64,000 nucleotides of DNA, from contig RPFO01000026.1 of NCBI GenBank assembly GCA_009746045.1, positions 549,849 through 613,848 of the forward strand, in the 5' to 3' direction. A model generated the notes under the pieces. It was not told the DNA's origin, searched no databases, and saw only the letters and a program-made list of their open reading frames with translations. Source of the DNA: Mesostigma viride (taxonomy: Eukaryota; Streptophyta; Mesostigmatophyceae; Mesostigmatales; Mesostigmataceae). Made by a program: the position numbers and the translations under genes. Shown piece by piece: positions 11,498 to 19,648 of this stretch; the first letter of the stretch is position 1, and the number at the start of each line of letters is the position of its first letter.

Positions 11498-12241
11498 TTA
11501 GACAGCTTGCTGAGATGGGTCCATCAGAGACTGAAGAACCTTGTATTGCACTGCTGCCTTCTGCACTAGCTTGGTCAAAGCATCAGCAGGATTGTCAACC
11601 CCAGGGATATGCTCAATATTGGCCAAGGAGGACAACTCCTTAAGAAGGAGATAATCCAAGTCCCTACTTCTGGCCATCTGCCTGTGCACAAACTGCACCA
11701 TCCCCATGGAGTCTGTTTTTAGAAGAGTGGTAACCTGAAGTGGCCAAGGAGTGTTAGAAGTCATCTGATGAAGCAACTCCTTCAGATAAAGGCTTGTGTG
11801 AATGCCTTCACAAATAGCCCTGCATTCTGCCACATCACTGCTGACAGCCACCCGTTTGTGCAGGCGACTAAACCAGCTCACCAAACTCCCCAGGCCTTCC
11901 TGTCTGAGCACAAAGAGCCCTGCAGCCCTGCCCCTGACCTTGGAGACCTGCCTGCTGTCCATTGAGCTATCCACATACAGCTCCATGCAAATGGGTTGTG
12001 ATAAATCCACTGCAGACAACAGAATGCCAGATGAAGCCCTGACCTGATCAGCCACCTTGGCAGACCCTAGCTCCACCAGCATGTCATCAGGCAACCTGGC
12101 TATGACCATAAGGTCTGGCCTGGAAATGCCTGCCACCCAAGCAACCATGCCCCTCACCATGGGACACAGTGCCTGTGTGATGGTTGGAGGAAGCTTGCTA
12201 ATGAGGGTCTCTTGATAGTCATTGCCCCCCACCAGCAGCAT
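11498..12241 (-). CDS. RNase H domain of Pol (frame-shifted continuation)
   Basis: This ORF carries the C-terminal end of RT and copia RNase H. The YVDSSMDSRQ strand with the first acid, the VSWFSRLHKRVAVSSDVAECRA segment, the TDSMGMVQF segment and the PGVDNPADALTK ending match the RNase H of the left-edge element. It degrades RNA in the RNA:DNA hybrid. It overlaps the upstream pol ORF in another frame. Shortening the C6 run at 12225-12230 by one base would join the two, so this is one Pol broken by a homopolymer change (mutation or read error). It has no start of its own. Confidence 0.85.
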   Translation of the reverse strand: MLLVGGNDYQETLISKLPPTITQALCPMVRGMVAWVAGISRPDLMVIARLPDDMLVELGSAKVADQVRASSGILLSAVDLSQPICMELYVDSSMDSRQVSKVRGRAAGLFVLRQEGLGSLVSWFSRLHKRVAVSSDVAECRAICEGIHTSLYLKELLHQMTSNTPWPLQVTTLLKTDSMGMVQFVHRQMARSRDLDYLLLKELSSLANIEHIPGVDNPADALTKLVQKAAVQYKVLQSLMDPSQQAV

Positions 12242-15053
12242 ACGCCACTCCCCCCTTCTTCACCAGTGTGGCCTCCATGCCCACAAACAGCAGAGGCTCA
12301 TTCTCCACCTGCCATTGCTCCCTACCCAGAGGAAACTTGGACTTAATGATGGAGATCAGCTCCTTAAGCCACGACGTGGGAGCTATCAGATGTAGGTCAT
12401 CCCCGTGCAGCGAAGCATACACTGGCAGGCCTTCCCATTGCCCCAGAAACAGACAGGGGTCTACAGGAGAGACCTTCAAGTTGCAATGCTCCTTCAGGAA
12501 ACGGTTGAGAGTCTCCCTCCAGATTATTGGACTTGACCTCAGGCCCTCCAGGCCCTTGAGGATTTTAAGGAACTCCGTGTGGATGTCCCTTTTCCATACA
12601 GCAGGCACCCTAACATAGAAAGGCGTCTTGCCCTCCCACTTTTCCTGTGCCACATCTGCATCACCCTCCAGAAATGCCCTCTTGAAGTCTACCACCACTG
12701 AGCCATAGTCCAAGCCCTTGTTGAGAAGGCCTAGAAAGACACACAGCAGCAGCCTCCAAGTATCATGCAGCATGCCAGGGGTATACAACTCCTCAGCAGT
12801 GCACTCACCAGTACCCTTGAACTCATTCAGCACTGGCCTGACATGTGGTACCTTGACCCCGTCCACCTCCTTCATCTTGATGACAAACTTGAGCTTGAGT
12901 AGACGTCGTGCAGGAGGCAGGTCATTGACAGGTTCCACGCATTTCTTGGAGATCCAGTCCTCCCCAGATTTAATCAGACCCAGTGTGACCTGGGGACACA
13001 TAATGGGAGAGGACATGAGCTTCACCAGGCCTTGGTAGTTGATAGGGCTGTGTCCAGCAAGTGAGTGAGGACCAATGCCCAAACTGCTTGGATGACTAGC
13101 AGCTGGCAGTATGAGGTCATCAACCAAGGGCTCCTGCCCCTGGCACACTTGCACACGCTTAACCGACCTGGTTACTGCACGTGATAGGTGAGTGGTCCTG
13201 AAATTAATCAGTGGGACCTGACCAGCCCCTTCCTTAGTCAGGAGAGAGGACGTGATCACTACCCCATCCTGGCATAGGAAATTCTGCCCCAGAAGAGCAG
13301 GTCCTTGATAGCCCTCCAAGACACAAAAAGCAGTGTCCTGTCCAAGGATAGGAATGAATACCTCACCCAGTACCTTCACGTGTACCCCGCCACTGAAGTC
13401 AGACACAAACTGATAGCTGGGTTCAGACATGCTGTACCCTGCTGCAGCCCTGGTCCCAATGATGGAAACCTGAGAATTAGTGTCTACCTCTAAGGCAGTG
13501 TCCAGCCCCAGATTGCCATGCCACCTGAGCTTGGCTACCTTGGGCTGCTTCTTGGCCCTTTGTAGAGCCCCAATCAATCCAGCCAAACTTGTCCCCCTGG
13601 GCTTGGTTAGTGCCTTGGGCTTGACAGTTGACTCCCCAGCTGTTGACCTTGCAGCCTGTTCAACAAGTACCTCTGCAACCTGGCCAGGGCTGACAGATTC
13701 CCCTGCAACAGATGTGGTCGTTGCGTCAGTGATGTCACCTGGGACCTGAAAATCCTGCAGATCCTGTGAGCCTTGTGCCTGACTGCCCTCATTCATCAGG
13801 TTAGGCTTGACATATGACCAACTCAGCCGGTGCACATGCTTTGGTTCGTCCTCCATGCTGACCAAGCATGCGTGGCTAGCTTCATCAACCTGGGTAACCA
13901 CCCCAGGACTCCAGCTACCACGTTTGCCATAAAGGCTAGGTTCCTTCCAAGCTAGGACCTTCTGACCCACTTGTGGCTCCAGCATCTTCCAACCCCGGTC
14001 CTTCTCCCTCAGCTTGGCAAAGGTGACATGTGCAGCATGTTTCCAGCCCTCCAGCACATGTGGTGGGCACAGGCCATGATATAGACCCATTGGGCTGACA
14101 GCAACTCCATCATAGTAGAAGTTAACCCTGCTGTTCAGCTGCTGCTCCACGTTCCTCAGCCATGCACTCCTGACAAGTGCAGGTGCAGACAAGGGTACCC
14201 AGTCTTCAGAGATGATCAATTTCTTGACCTCCTGGATTGCCCTCTCGATAGCACCCTGCTGCCCATGAGCCTCCCTAGGTGTAACCAGCAACTCAGGAAG
14301 GGTAGGATCACCCTTGAGATGCTGAAACTGCATGTCCACCTGGATCCTTGTGGTAGGAAACTTGGCTCTTACATTCTGCAGGGCAGCCAGCAAGTACCTG
14401 TTCTTCATAGAAGGTAAATGCTCCAGCACCTTGTATTTCGTGTACCTGTCCACGCACACCAACAGTTGCATGCCCCTGATGTGTTGGATATCACACTGCA
14501 GATCACCAATGCTCTGAGGTAGAGCTTTGGCATGTGATTTCCTGGGCTTGTTGGAGGACAACTGGCACTTACACCGTGAGGCAGCTTGCTGACACGCCTT
14601 AAGAAGGGGTGCCCTGCCCATACGGAAGGCAAAGTTGTTTGACAGAGAAGTGGCATGCCCAAACATGTTGTGGATTCGGGCACCCAACTCCTGGTACACA
14701 GAGGAAGCAGTCCCTGGCACAGTCAGGACTGTGCTGTCAGGTTGTCCAGCATCACCATGCTGACTTCCATCCTGTTCTGACTCAGAGCCTGAGTCACCCT
14801 GCTCATGCCCAACACCTGGACCGCCAGCAGGGACCACATGCATACCACCAGAGGCCTTCACACCCCTCTGTGGTTGTACATTGGTTTCTCTCAATATGAG
14901 AGGTCCACCCTCGTGCCCAGCACGAGGATGCATGGGGTCAGACATTCTTACAGCTGCACCAGCTGTCAAGGACGTCTTCATAGGAACCTGTACCTCTCCA
15001 GGTGACCTGGGGCCATCAGTTAGGTTAATATTGTGCGGAAACCTTTTTGCCAC
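12219..15053 (-). CDS. Pol polyprotein: integrase, retropepsin-like, copia RT
   Basis: In order on the minus strand: integrase zinc site (His pair near 14650-14680, CxC pair near 14570), then the catalytic acids in QCDIQHI (about 14500), IQVDMQF (about 14335) and GAIERAI (about 14245), again with 29 residues between the second D and E. A retropepsin-like domain follows with VDTNSQVSII (D codon 13484-13482) and ALLGQNF (about 13290). The copia RT has DFKRAFLEG (about 12680) and HGDD (12407-12396). The first dozen residues of the open frame (15053-15018) come from the inserted palindromic element. Without that insertion the frame runs back through 16456-16560 to the gag TGA, in the same phase. 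No PR motif lies between gag and INT. About 30-40% similarity (estimated by eye) to the left-edge Pol shows the order is conserved. Confidence 0.88.
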   Translation of the reverse strand: MAKRFPHNINLTDGPRSPGEVQVPMKTSLTAGAAVRMSDPMHPRAGHEGGPLILRETNVQPQRGVKASGGMHVVPAGGPGVGHEQGDSGSESEQDGSQHGDAGQPDSTVLTVPGTASSVYQELGARIHNMFGHATSLSNNFAFRMGRAPLLKACQQAASRCKCQLSSNKPRKSHAKALPQSIGDLQCDIQHIRGMQLLVCVDRYTKYKVLEHLPSMKNRYLLAALQNVRAKFPTTRIQVDMQFQHLKGDPTLPELLVTPREAHGQQGAIERAIQEVKKLIISEDWVPLSAPALVRSAWLRNVEQQLNSRVNFYYDGVAVSPMGLYHGLCPPHVLEGWKHAAHVTFAKLREKDRGWKMLEPQVGQKVLAWKEPSLYGKRGSWSPGVVTQVDEASHACLVSMEDEPKHVHRLSWSYVKPNLMNEGSQAQGSQDLQDFQVPGDITDATTTSVAGESVSPGQVAEVLVEQAARSTAGESTVKPKALTKPRGTSLAGLIGALQRAKKQPKVAKLRWHGNLGLDTALEVDTNSQVSIIGTRAAAGYSMSEPSYQFVSDFSGGVHVKVLGEVFIPILGQDTAFCVLEGYQGPALLGQNFLCQDGVVITSSLLTKEGAGQVPLINFRTTHLSRAVTRSVKRVQVCQGQEPLVDDLILPAASHPSSLGIGPHSLAGHSPINYQGLVKLMSSPIMCPQVTLGLIKSGEDWISKKCVEPVNDLPPARRLLKLKFVIKMKEVDGVKVPHVRPVLNEFKGTGECTAEELYTPGMLHDTWRLLLCVFLGLLNKGLDYGSVVVDFKRAFLEGDADVAQEKWEGKTPFYVRVPAVWKRDIHTEFLKILKGLEGLRSSPIIWRETLNRFLKEHCNLKVSPVDPCLFLGQWEGLPVYASLHGDDLHLIAPTSWLKELISIIKSKFPLGREQWQVENEPLLFVGMEATLVKKGGVAYAAGGGQ

Positions 15054-16450
15054 TTGGGCTTCTCAGGTTCCGCACAATATTACCGGCGATAACCACTCGC
15101 CGGACACTCAAGTTCACACCGGTGTGAACTTGAGTGTCCGGCGAGTGGTTATCGCCGGTAATATTGTGCGGAACCTGAGAAGCCCAAGTGGCAAAAAGGT
15201 TTCCGCACAATATTAACCTAACTAAAACCTAGCCTCTTGGGGCGAGGACGAATCACTAGGCTCGGAACACCCGTATGCATGAATATGATCGAATATAAGC
15301 ATCTCGTTGGTGCAAATATCGATATGAATATGATCGAATATGAGCATCTCCTTGGTGCGCATATAATTAGAGCCGGGTGCCAAATCGGAACGAATTATTC
15401 CCCCAAATAATCCGCTTCCGAGTGGATTCGAACCTGCGCCCCGCAAGGAACCAGGTCTTAGCCGGTGTGAACTTGAGTGTCCGGCGAGTGGTTATCGCCG
15501 GTAATATTGTGCGGAACCTGAGAAGCCCAAGTGGCAAAAAGGTTTCCGCACAATATTAACCTAACTAAGACCTGGTTCCTTGCGGGGCGCAGGTTCGAAT
15601 CCACTCGGAAGCGGATTATTTGGGGGAATAATTCGTTCCGATTTGGCACCCGGCTCTAATTATATGCGCACCAAGGAGATGCTCATATTCGATCATATTC
15701 ATATCGATATTTGCACCAACGAGATGCTTATATTCGATCATATTCATGCATACGGGTGTTCCGAGCCTAGTGATTCGTCCTCGCCCCAAGAGGCTAGGTT
15801 TTAGTTAGGTTAATATTGTGCGGAAACCTTTTTGCCACTTGGGCTTCTCAGGTTCCGCACAATATTACCGGCGATAACCACTCGCCGGACACTCAAGTTC
15901 ACACCGGTGTGAACTTGAGTGTCCGGCGAGTGGTTATCGCCGGTAATATTGTGCGGAACCTGAGAAGCCCAAGTGGCAAAAAGGTTTCCGCACAATATTA
16001 ACCTAACTAAGACCTGGATCCTTGCGGGGCGCAGGTTCGAATCCACTCGGAAGCGGATTATTTGGGGGAATAATTCGTTCCGATTTGGCACCCGGCTCTA
16101 ATTATATGCGCACCAAGGAGATGCTCATATTCGATCATATTCATATCGATATTTGCACCAACGAGATGCTTATATTCGATCATATTCATGCATACGGGTG
16201 TTCCGAGCCTAGTGATTCGTCCTCGCCCCAAGAGGCTAGGTTTTAGTTAGGTTAATATTGTGCGGAAACCTTTTTGCCACTTGGGCTTCTCAGGTTCCGC
16301 ACAATATTACCGGCGATAACCACTCGCCGGACACTCAAGTTCACACCGGTGTGAACTTGAGTGTCCGGCGAGTGGTTATCGCCGGTAATATTGTGCGGAA
16401 CCTGAGAAGCCCAAGTGGCAAAAAGGTTTCCGCACAATATTAACCTAACT
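15018..16450. mobile_element. Composite palindromic element with AGTTAGG...CCTAACT ends
   Basis: A 1,433-bp insertion is flanked by CCATC duplications (15013-15017 and 16451-16455). Its parts are P1 (15018-15223), X inverted (15224-15459), a deleted P (15460-15566), X (15567-15802), P2 (15803-16008), X (16009-16244) and P3 (16245-16450). P is 206 bp and reads as a perfect palindrome centred on CACCGGTG. X is 236 bp and non-coding, with AGGTTCGAATCC (a good tRNA/Pol III B-box match) and imperfect inverted ends. Ends and 5-bp TSD match those of the host LTR element. A TRIM-like P-X-P array moved by that element's integrase is one reading; a foldback transposon is another. Confidence 0.8.
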
Positions 16451-16560
16451 CCATCCTGAACCTGGAGATCACCCTCTTGTTGCCCAGATATAAAATCTGC
16501 ATTGGAGCACCTGGCCTCCCCCCTGGGTGAATTAAGGTGTGTAGGGGTTGCCTCAGACAG

Positions 16561-17676
16561 TCACTGCTCCTTGTTGTCTTCTTGCTGACTGCCCTTTGAA
16601 GGCTGGCCTGCCTGGGACTTGTTGTTGTTCTTCTTGTTGTTGTTGTTGTTATTCTTGCTGCCCTGGCCCTGGGATTTCTTGAAGCTGGGACACTCCTTCT
16701 TGATGTGCCCCCACCCCTTGCACAGGTAGCATTGTATCTTGGACTTGCCCTGGCCACTGCCCCCGTTGTCAGACGCGTTGCCCTGCTTGGGCTGACCACC
16801 CACCCGCCTGAACACCGACTTGGAGTGTGACCTCCTGTCAGAATCAGGTGAATGATCTCCCTTGCGCTTGTTATGGTTGCCCTTACGCCCTCCTTGGCTT
16901 CGGTCAGCCTCAGACGTCTTGGAGCCACCCTGGGTACGCCCACCTGCCTGGGTAGCCTTCACTGCTGGCACTCCACCCTCAAACAGCTCCTCTGCCTCGA
17001 GTGCTTGTTTAATGATGACCTTGTAGGCCTTCAGGGTAGAGTGTGGGGCACACATGACCTTTAACGAGCCACGTGTCGCCTTATCCAGCCCAGAAACCTT
17101 GAGCCAGTTGGTTAGGGCTATGTTATCAGCGACATTAAAGCCGTGAGCCCTGCCCTCCTCAACCATCTTACAATAGCTGAGAAAGTTCTGGATCAGGTCC
17201 CCCTTAACCTCCCACCCCTGGTATTTATCCTGCCAATGGATCCCCACTTTCTTCCTCTGATCCTCTAGCAGTTCCTTTAATTCTGCCACGTAGCTGGACC
17301 AGGCCTTGTTGGCCTTCTTACATTCCCTGGTTAGGTCCTTGATCTGATCAGTGCACTTGCCAAACGTGCTGCTGCCTATCCAGATCTGATAGTAGTTTGT
17401 ACCCCCGTACAAACTAGGGAACCCTTCCAGCCCTTCTACAAACTCTTCAGCCTGCTTAGGCTTAGAGTCAGATGTCACAGGCTGCAGCTGGTTGACAATT
17501 AATAATCCCTGAGTGGTAAGGTCAAAACCATGAACAGCTTGTGCATTATTATTATTGTGAGGAAGGTTGGTAATCTCTCCGGTAAGCCCCACGTCATCTA
17601 CGTGAGCGGTTCCACTACCAGCACCCCCATTATTATTCCCACTGGCTGGACCCTTGCTACGGCGTCCCTCAGCCAT
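16561..17676 (-). CDS. Gag with CCHC zinc knuckle
   Basis: The 371-aa ORF starts at ATG 17676. An Asn/Gly-rich N-terminus is followed by a helical capsid-like region (roughly residues 70-235), a basic Gly/Arg/Lys/Ser-rich linker and one zinc knuckle (CYLCKGWGHIKKEC, C-X2-C-X4-H-X4-C) near residue 320. The tail is very rich in Asn, Lys, Gln and Ser. It ends at TGA 16563-16561. After removal of the palindromic insertion (1,438 nt with one TSD copy) the downstream pol is in the same frame, so a single UGA separates Gag and Pol. Stop readthrough is a plausible way to make Gag-Pol; the context is UGA-CUG. Confidence 0.85.
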   Translation of the reverse strand: MAEGRRSKGPASGNNNGGAGSGTAHVDDVGLTGEITNLPHNNNNAQAVHGFDLTTQGLLIVNQLQPVTSDSKPKQAEEFVEGLEGFPSLYGGTNYYQIWIGSSTFGKCTDQIKDLTRECKKANKAWSSYVAELKELLEDQRKKVGIHWQDKYQGWEVKGDLIQNFLSYCKMVEEGRAHGFNVADNIALTNWLKVSGLDKATRGSLKVMCAPHSTLKAYKVIIKQALEAEELFEGGVPAVKATQAGGRTQGGSKTSEADRSQGGRKGNHNKRKGDHSPDSDRRSHSKSVFRRVGGQPKQGNASDNGGSGQGKSKIQCYLCKGWGHIKKECPSFKKSQGQGSKNNNNNNKKNNNKSQAGQPSKGSQQEDNKEQ

Positions 17677-17846
17677 CCTGCACTACCAGCTATTCAAAGA
17701 ACACCTTAACAAAGCAGCAGAAAGTATGTACAAAATTTTTGTGTCGCCACTGCCGCCTGCGCCGGTGTCGCCGCCGCCCCCGCGAATTGCCGCCGAAATT
17801 CGACAAAAAAAATGTCGACAAGTACTGCAGAAGAAAATTAGGCCGA

Positions 17847-18557
17847 CTAGTAGTCAAGGCCCCTGAAGTCGCAGTACGTGTATACGAACTCACGATCCTC
17901 CATATCCAGCTCCGGACCTGCACCGGTATGAATTAAAACCGGCGTGCTCCCCGCCGCGTAAGTGCCGACGCGCCGACGCGCGACGAGGCGCAGAGGATGT
18001 GTAAAGATCGTCAATAATTCCCACCCCGCGGGAATCCACTCTCGCACAGAGGCGAGAAATGCCACCAGATTAATTAAAACCTGGCGCTCACGACTGCGTA
18101 CGCCGCGAGTCAGCAGCGATAGCAGCGCGAGATCCTGAAACAAATTTGTTGACACCGCCGGCGCGCCCCCCGTGCGAAGCGATGCCCAGTTTTGCAGGTT
18201 TCTCTGGTAACCGGTGAGTGAAGAGATGATGTTATCCAACTCTTCAATGGCAGTCGTGACTTCGGTCACGGACCGCAAACCTCCCCGCACCTGGACCGTA
18301 AATGTCGATAAAATGTTGCGGATTTGGTCCAATAATGCGCGAACAGCCGGCACCAGTGCTGGCAAATCGGGGTCCTCGGGGTTATCCCCGAGCAATGCGT
18401 GAGCTGCACGCTGCTGACGATGAAGCTCGTCGAGCGAAACTGTAACTTCGTCGAGCAATTGTTGCCACGACGGCACAGTTGGTCTTGACGAAGAACCAGC
18501 CGGCGGAGCGGCTATTTCCTCATCGTCCGGAATCCGAAATTCTTCAGAATTTGGCAT
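17847..18557 (-). CDS. ORF0, unknown protein upstream of gag
   Basis: The 236-aa ORF begins at ATG 18557, 24 nt after the 5' LTR on the minus strand. An upstream in-frame start at 18647 would lie in the LTR and is less likely. The protein has an acidic, Pro/Ser-rich N-terminus (about 25 residues), then mainly amphipathic Leu/Arg-rich helices and a moderately hydrophobic segment near residues 150-195. I recognise no domain. It could be an extra capsid-related protein or an accessory factor. No homologue is visible in the left-edge element, whose 5' end is missing. An intact frame in a young element argues that it is used. Confidence 0.6.
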   Translation of the reverse strand: MPNSEEFRIPDDEEIAAPPAGSSSRPTVPSWQQLLDEVTVSLDELHRQQRAAHALLGDNPEDPDLPALVPAVRALLDQIRNILSTFTVQVRGGLRSVTEVTTAIEELDNIISSLTGYQRNLQNWASLRTGGAPAVSTNLFQDLALLSLLTRGVRSRERQVLINLVAFLASVREWIPAGWELLTIFTHPLRLVARRRVGTYAAGSTPVLIHTGAGPELDMEDREFVYTYCDFRGLDY

Positions 18558-18581
18558 CTTTTTGACAGAGCGTGTAATACG

Positions 18582-19198
18582 AGTTGTGAGGGTAAGAATG
18601 CCACGAATTCCGCCATGGTTCTTGCAGGAAGTTGCCTTTATTAACAATCAGGAAACACAGACGTAAGTCACGTCACTTCCAAGACTGCACGCAGCACAGG
18701 CGACAGGGTCGCAGTGCCAAGAGAACGTGCACGCAAGAACTGGCGTCCCGGTGTGACCAAGTCACTCATATAGCTTACTAGGGACGCGTCCAAGTATTCA
18801 GCTGCACTGTCACAGCTGAACTGTCAATCAATTGATTACACAGACTCTGGCACGCCTTTGGCGCGCAGATCTATCAATTGTCCATACGGCTAGTCCTGTG
18901 GACCTATCCGTACACTAGTCAGCATCAATTGTCTCATAGGTCCTGGCGCGCTACAGCACGCCTACCTATCAATTGACCATCAAGTCCTGTACAAGTCCTG
19001 TCAACGTCCTGCGGACTATCAAAGTGACACTTGTACATCCTGTGTCCGTACGCGCCCACAGTGGCGCGCCGGGTACTGTCGGCACAGCCTAGGAAACGTC
19101 ATAACTTTTACGTTCCTTAACCAAATGAGGCGTTCAAGGTGCCGTTGGAAAGAGCGTAACAATCTCTATCCATCTAACGTAAATCCTTTACGTTAACT
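18582..19198 (-). repeat. 5' LTR of copia-like element (617 bp)
   Basis: Identical by eye to 9931-10547. On the minus strand it precedes ORF0 with only a 24-nt leader. That leader reads CGTATTACACGCTCTGTC and does not start with TGG, so the primer is not an ordinary tRNA 3' end. Confidence 0.93.
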
Positions 19199-19203
19199 GA
19201 AAC

Positions 19204-19640
19204 CGTCGAAACCTGTCCCAGTGCCTGAGACCCTGCCATACGGAGGGACGGCTGTGCTTAATACCGTGCTCCGCCTCCGCCTCCTTCGCGAGCTTGGCCC
19301 TGGAAAACGCAATGTGTGGGATGGAAGGCACAAAGTTTCACAATCGGGATACGTCAAAGCATGCAGACCTTGTGGAATGGTCTACGAAAGCTTGGCAGAT
19401 ATCCGAACCACCACGGCAGACCTTATGCTACAGACCATCTGTGCACGGTCAGACCTTGTTGCTGCCACACACACAATTGATGACTGCACACAGGGCGGCG
19501 TTGCTTTCCTCCCGCTGGACCTGGGTACCATCCGCCATGCATGCATGGTGCGGTGTGAATGGGTCTACATAAGACTGGTAGATGCAACGTGGGGTGCTAC
19601 CAGACCAATTGTGTTATATAGCATGGAGTTCATGTAGGGT
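19204..19640 (-). other. Intron and exon-2 start of transposase-like gene
   Basis: On the minus strand 19648-19300 is a GT-AG intron (GTAAGT...TTTTCCAG). Bases 19299-19204 are the first 96 nt of exon 2 before the retrotransposon. Open frames on the plus strand here are shadows. Confidence 0.65.
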
Positions 19641-19648
19641 TAACTTAC

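Larger units (their letters stand above)
9931..19198 (-). mobile_element. Complete copia-like LTR retrotransposon with AG...CT termini
   Basis: The element is 9,268 bp, flanked by a 5-bp target duplication GAAAC (9926-9930 and 19199-19203). Both LTRs are 617 bp and look identical. Termini are AGTT...AACT instead of the usual TG...CA. Reading on the minus strand: LTR, ORF0, gag, an inserted palindromic element, pol, a 3' untranslated region, polypurine tract and LTR. Without the palindromic insertion it is about 7.8 kb. Identical LTRs mean a recent insertion. Pol is broken only by a change in a C6 run at 12225-12230, which could be a sequencing error. Confidence 0.92.

Noticed and set aside
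12225-12230. Programmed frameshift between RT and RNase H
   Set aside because: The left-edge element shifts frame at a different place (about 4110), so a conserved recoding site is unlikely; a homopolymer indel is simpler.
15590-15610. tRNA gene at AGGTTCGAATCC in the X unit
   Set aside because: The T-stem does not pair and no acceptor, D or anticodon arms can be found; only a B-box match remains.
15025-16443. Repeated 61-93-codon ORFs in the palindromic element
   Set aside because: Same sequence read on both strands of palindromes; no coding signal.
19221-19637. 138-codon plus ORF
   Set aside because: Antisense to the intron and exon 2 of the transposase-like gene, whose frame is well supported.
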